From assembly GCF_039543545.1 (NCBI RefSeq), contig NZ_BAABJY010000002.1, positions 620,001 through 684,000 on the forward strand: a stretch of DNA of 64,000 nucleotides. Direction: 5' to 3'. Source of the DNA: Luteimonas vadosa. GTDB lineage: Bacteria > Pseudomonadota > Gammaproteobacteria > Xanthomonadales > Xanthomonadaceae. This document shows, in pieces, positions 60,781 through 64,000 of this stretch. The stretch's first letter is position 1. Every line of letters begins with the position of its first letter. Both the position numbers and the translations under genes were made by a program. The notes under the pieces were generated by a model, which was not told the origin of the DNA, made no database searches, and was given only the letters and a program-made list of their open reading frames with translations.

Positions 60781-62687
60781 TTATGCCGGATCGACCTGCT
60801 GGGGAATGCCACGACAGTCGCGGCCTGCGCCGCAACATTCTCCGAGTGCGGAGAAAACTCCGGCACCGACTCGCGAAGCAACGACCGCAACGCCTCCACG
60901 TCGTAGGCCGCCACCGCTTGCTGCATCCGAAGGCAAATGCCGCGGATCTGCTCGTCAACGACGTCCCGCGCTTCCGCTTGCAGGATCTTCGGATGCGCGG
61001 TGGGACGGTAGCGCTCATCGGCGTGGAACAGGGTCTCGTGCAGTTTCTCGCCGGGGCGCAGGCCCGTGTAGACGATCGATACATCCTTGCCCGGATGCTT
61101 GCCGGCAAGCCTGATCATCTGCTCGGCCAGCAGGCGGATGGACACCGGTTCGCCCATGTCCAGGGTGTAGATCGCCTGCATCGGCCCCATCGCCGCGGAC
61201 TGCAGGATCAACTGGCAGGCCTCGGGGATTGTCATGAAGTAGCGGGTCACGTCCGGATCGGTCACCGTCACCGGGCCGCCGTTCCGGATCTGTTGGCGGA
61301 ACAGGGGGACAACGCTGCCCGCGGAATCCAGTACGTTGCCGAATCGCACCGTCGTGAAATGCGTCCGGCCTTGGCGCGTCTTCGACTGGCACACCATTTC
61401 CGCGAGCCGCTTGGTCGCACCCAGGACGTTGACCGGATCCACGGCCTTGTCGGTCGAAATCAGCACGAACGTGCCGACGTTGGCCTTCAGCGACTCATCG
61501 GCGACGACCGCGGTGGCCAGGACGTTATTGCGGATGGCCTCGCGCATCTGGCCTTCCAGCACCGGGACCTGCTTGTAGGCCGCGGCATGGAAAACGGCTT
61601 CGGGCGCGGACAGGCCAAGCGCGTGGCGCATGACCGCCGGGTCGCCGCAGTCACCCAGCACGGGAATGCATTGGACGTGCGGGAAGTCGCGGCGGAATTC
61701 GGATTCCGTGGTGGCCAGTGCGAGCTCGTCGATTTCGATCAGCGTGATGGCGCGCGCCCCATGTCGCGCGCACTGCCTGCAAAGCTCCGCGCCGATGGAG
61801 CCGCCTGCACCCGTCACCAGGACGTTCCTGCCGCCGAGCCAGGCGCGGATCGCCTTCCAGTCCGGGGTCACCGGCTGGCGACCAAGCAGGTCCTCGATGG
61901 CGACTTCCTTCAACTCGCCGGGCAGGGAGCGGCCTTCGAGCAGGTCGTCCAGCCGGGGCACGGTCCGGAAGGGCAGGCCCGTCCGCTCACACGCCACCAC
62001 GATTCGCTGCATCGCCGTGGCGTCCAGCGAGGGCATCGCGATCACCAGCAGGCGTGCCGCCGTTTCCGGTGCGATGCGCTCCAGTTCGTCGATCGTCCCC
62101 AGCACCGGGATGCCCTGGAGGTGGCTCCCACGCAATTGAACGGCATCATCGACGAAACCAACGGGCTGGTAGGCGCCAGCGCGGCGCAAGTCGCGAACCA
62201 GGGCTTCGCCGGCTCGCCCGGCACCAAGGATCAGCACGCGAAGCGCCGCCTTGTCGGTGCGCACCAATCCCTGGTCTTTCCAGGCCCGATACATCAGGCG
62301 CGGCATGCCGAGCAGCGCGGACAGCACGATTGGATATAGCAGCATCACCGTGCGCGGCACCTGGTCGGCCCGGTCGAAGACGAAGAACAGCATCGGCAGG
62401 ATCGCGAGGAAGCCGAAGGAACTGGCTTTCACGATGTTGACCAGGTCCGGGATGCTCGCGAATCGCCAAACGCCGCGATAGAGGCCGACACGCCAGAAAA
62501 TCACGCCCTGCACTACCAGGATCAACGCGATTTCGAGCGACCACACGGGTTGCGGCGCTACCTGGCCAGTCACCGAATAGCGGAACAGATGCAGGCCCAT
62601 CCAGCACGCCCACACCATCGCCAGGTCATGCAGGATGATCGCGGTGCGCGGCAGCGCGGGCCTGACCCGGTCCTTCCATATATTCAT
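60777..62687 (-). CDS. Membrane-bound nucleoside-diphosphate sugar epimerase/dehydratase (CapD/WbpM family)
   Basis: A 636-aa protein: four N-terminal transmembrane helices (about residues 15-130), a first Rossmann-like domain with LILGAGRAGEALVRDLRRAG, and a C-terminal SDR domain with VLVTGAGGSIGAELCRQ, FHAAAYKQVPVLE and STDKAVDPVNVLGATKR. The WbpM/PglF type converts UDP-GlcNAc to a 4-keto-6-deoxy sugar for O-antigen or capsule. ATG 62687 is used; the longer frame is shadow. It overlaps galU and the WecA-like gene by ATGA at each end. Confidence 0.94.
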   Translation of the reverse strand: MNIWKDRVRPALPRTAIILHDLAMVWACWMGLHLFRYSVTGQVAPQPVWSLEIALILVVQGVIFWRVGLYRGVWRFASIPDLVNIVKASSFGFLAILPMLFFVFDRADQVPRTVMLLYPIVLSALLGMPRLMYRAWKDQGLVRTDKAALRVLILGAGRAGEALVRDLRRAGAYQPVGFVDDAVQLRGSHLQGIPVLGTIDELERIAPETAARLLVIAMPSLDATAMQRIVVACERTGLPFRTVPRLDDLLEGRSLPGELKEVAIEDLLGRQPVTPDWKAIRAWLGGRNVLVTGAGGSIGAELCRQCARHGARAITLIEIDELALATTESEFRRDFPHVQCIPVLGDCGDPAVMRHALGLSAPEAVFHAAAYKQVPVLEGQMREAIRNNVLATAVVADESLKANVGTFVLISTDKAVDPVNVLGATKRLAEMVCQSKTRQGRTHFTTVRFGNVLDSAGSVVPLFRQQIRNGGPVTVTDPDVTRYFMTIPEACQLILQSAAMGPMQAIYTLDMGEPVSIRLLAEQMIRLAGKHPGKDVSIVYTGLRPGEKLHETLFHADERYRPTAHPKILQAEARDVVDEQIRGICLRMQQAVAAYDVEALRSLLRESVPEFSPHSENVAAQAATVVAFPSRSIRHK

Positions 62688-63700
62688 GGGTGTCTTCCCT
62701 GCGTCGCTCTTCGTCGCAACCAAGCCTGCAAGCCTCCCCACGCCAGGATGCCGAGGGCAAACCATGCGGTGGCGGCCCATATGTTAATGGCAACTCCCCT
62801 ATCGCGCCCGGCAAGAAGGACCAAGCTTCCACATGTCGACCAGACGGCATAGAGCATCGTCACCGGCCAATGGGCGCCCAGGCGGGCACTCAGCCGCTGG
62901 TATGCATGTTCGACATGCGCCGTCCACCAGCGCTCGCCCCGCACCATGCGCCCTGACAGCGTCAACGCCGCGTCAATGAGGAAGGCGGCCAAGGGCAATG
63001 AGAAGACGAGCCAGTGGACAGCCCCTGCAGGCGCGCTTGCGCAGCTCGAAACCAGCAGGACGGCCAACATGAACCCCAATGCCCCGCTCCCGACATCCCC
63101 CAGGAATATCCTCGCCCGCGGGAAATTGAACGGCAGGAAGCCGACGCACGCGGCGGAGAGTGCCCAGGCCAGGGCGCTGACCACAGGATCCTCGGTGTAG
63201 AGGGCATAGGCCACTGCCGCAATGGCCGCCTGGCTCGCCGCAAGGCCATCGATTCCGTCCATGAAGTTCCAGACGTTGACCAGCACCGGGACCGCGACCA
63301 GCGCGAGCAGGGCCAGCCCTGGATCGTCCGTTGTCGACCATGCCGCCGCTCCCAGCACGATGGCCGCGACGCAGTGACCCGCGAGCCTGAACCAGGCAGA
63401 CCTGGACTTGTGGTCGTCGAGCCATCCCACCCCCGCAACCAGGGCCAGGCCGACGCCCGCGGCCACATGGAACGGGGACACACGGCCTCCGTCCCACGCC
63501 AGCCAGCCCAATGCCACCAGCGCGGAAGCGGCGATGGACACGCCGCCCCCGCGGGGGGTTGGAACGTCGTGGCTGCGTCGATCGCCGGGTCGGTCGATGA
63601 GTTCGCGTCCGAGCGCGTAGCGCCGCGCGAGCCACGTCCCGACGCCTCCGACCAGCGCATGGAGCATCCACCAACCGCCTAGACCCACCGCCACAGGCAC
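62684..63700 (-). CDS. Polyprenyl-phosphate sugar-1-phosphate transferase, WecA/WbpL family
   Basis: Integral membrane enzyme that starts lipid-linked glycan synthesis by moving a sugar-1-phosphate from a UDP-sugar to undecaprenyl phosphate. The 338-aa product has about ten helices, the cytoplasmic loop RRSHDVPTPRGGGVSIA, the magnesium-binding NVWNFMDGIDGLAASQ and FLGDVGSGALGFML. GTG 63700 lies two bases after the lapB stop; ATG 63664 is an alternative. It probably supplies the primer for O-antigen together with the downstream epimerase/dehydratase and galU. Confidence 0.92.
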   Translation of the reverse strand: MPVAVGLGGWWMLHALVGGVGTWLARRYALGRELIDRPGDRRSHDVPTPRGGGVSIAASALVALGWLAWDGGRVSPFHVAAGVGLALVAGVGWLDDHKSRSAWFRLAGHCVAAIVLGAAAWSTTDDPGLALLALVAVPVLVNVWNFMDGIDGLAASQAAIAAVAYALYTEDPVVSALAWALSAACVGFLPFNFPRARIFLGDVGSGALGFMLAVLLVSSCASAPAGAVHWLVFSLPLAAFLIDAALTLSGRMVRGERWWTAHVEHAYQRLSARLGAHWPVTMLYAVWSTCGSLVLLAGRDRGVAINIWAATAWFALGILAWGGLQAWLRRRATQGRHP

Positions 63701-63702
63701 GA

Positions 63703-64000
63703 TCAGACCACGGCGTAGTTGAGCAGGGGCTTGATCGTCCCCCACTCCTTGCAGCTGGGGCACTGCCAGTGGTGGCTGCGCGCGCCGAATCCGCAACGCC
63801 CGCACCGGTAGCTCGGATTGCGCACCAACAGCTGGTCCGTGATGTGGCCGAGCTCGCGCAGTGTTTCCTCGTGGTGGCTGCCACCTGCCAGCGTCAGCTC
63901 GATCAGGGCGGCCTCGCCACGGACGGAAGGACGGTCCTTGAGCTGCTGGGCCAGGTACCCACGGGCGGCAGCCACGCCCTCGTCGGCCTCGACCAGTTTC
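63703..64000 (-). CDS. lapB: LapB (YciM) LPS assembly regulator, C-terminal part
   Basis: Only the last 98 residues are in the window; the frame continues past 64000 without a stop. The C-terminus is the LapB rubredoxin-type zinc domain, YRCGRCGFGARSHHWQCPSCKEWGT, with two CxxC pairs, preceded by TPR-like helix (HHEETLRELGHITDQLLVR). LapB tethers FtsH to degrade LpxC and so balances LPS and phospholipid. Its position directly before O-antigen genes fits an envelope role. Confidence 0.92.
   Translation of the reverse strand, partial: KLVEADEGVAAARGYLAQQLKDRPSVRGEAALIELTLAGGSHHEETLRELGHITDQLLVRNPSYRCGRCGFGARSHHWQCPSCKEWGTIKPLLNYAVV

Overview
This is a GC-rich chromosomal segment of a gammaproteobacterium, most likely in the Xanthomonadaceae/Lysobacteraceae (a Lysobacter, Luteimonas or Xanthomonas relative). 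Pointers are the copL-copA-copB-cytochrome-copG copper cluster typical of xanthomonads, the hflD-mnmA-nudix and clpS-clpA / infA-aat blocks, the ndk-rlmN-pilF-rodZ-yfgM-bamB-der block, and a PsrA-like regulator in front of a fadBA pair. No gene is identified to species level. No phage, insertion sequence or CRISPR array is visible.

Layout. 1-9.2 kb: tRNA thiolation (mnmA), nudix, ClpS/ClpA proteolysis, infA, aat, a FemAB-like acyltransferase and a DUF2254 membrane protein. 9.2-18.0 kb: trxB, ald, ftsK, lolA, rarA, crcB and two uncharacterised envelope proteins. 18.1-30.8 kb: a minus-strand copper/silver resistance array, copL-copA-copB-copM-(NTF2-like)-copG-DUF305-(Cys-rich small protein)-cusC-cusB-cusA. 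30.9-31.2 kb: tRNA-Ala(GGC) and tRNA-Glu(TTC) with a clear promoter and terminator. 31.3-45.0 kb: DUF1249, ppsR/ppsA, mscS, orn, tadA, guaA, guaB, folD and a secreted DUF2272 protein. 45.1-54.9 kb: molybdenum cofactor genes (moeB, moeA, mobA) followed by der-bamB-yfgM and rodZ-pilF-rlmN-ndk. 55.1-59.4 kb: psrA-like regulator with fadB-fadA. 59.9-64.0 kb: surface polysaccharide genes (galU, nucleotide-sugar epimerase/dehydratase, WecA-type transferase) and the end of lapB.

How the genes work together. The copper array combines periplasmic Cu(I) oxidation (CopA), outer-membrane copper binding (CopB), a His-rich cytochrome, small periplasmic metal-binding proteins and a tripartite CusCBA efflux pump. 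It therefore handles periplasmic copper both by oxidation/sequestration and by export. Its genes overlap by ATGA or lie within tens of bases, so it probably works as one or two operons. The signals most worth a second look are regulatory: two strong hairpins between copL and copA; an apparent mini-ORF plus terminator in front of ald; an orphan terminator upstream of ndk; and three -10 boxes placed exactly six bases before a start codon, suggesting leaderless mRNAs. Many housekeeping genes are translationally coupled by 1-4 base overlaps. I did not find a wholly unknown multi-gene system. The best candidates for undescribed parts are the accessory proteins of the copper array and the DUF2272 protein with duplicated CCVNC tails.
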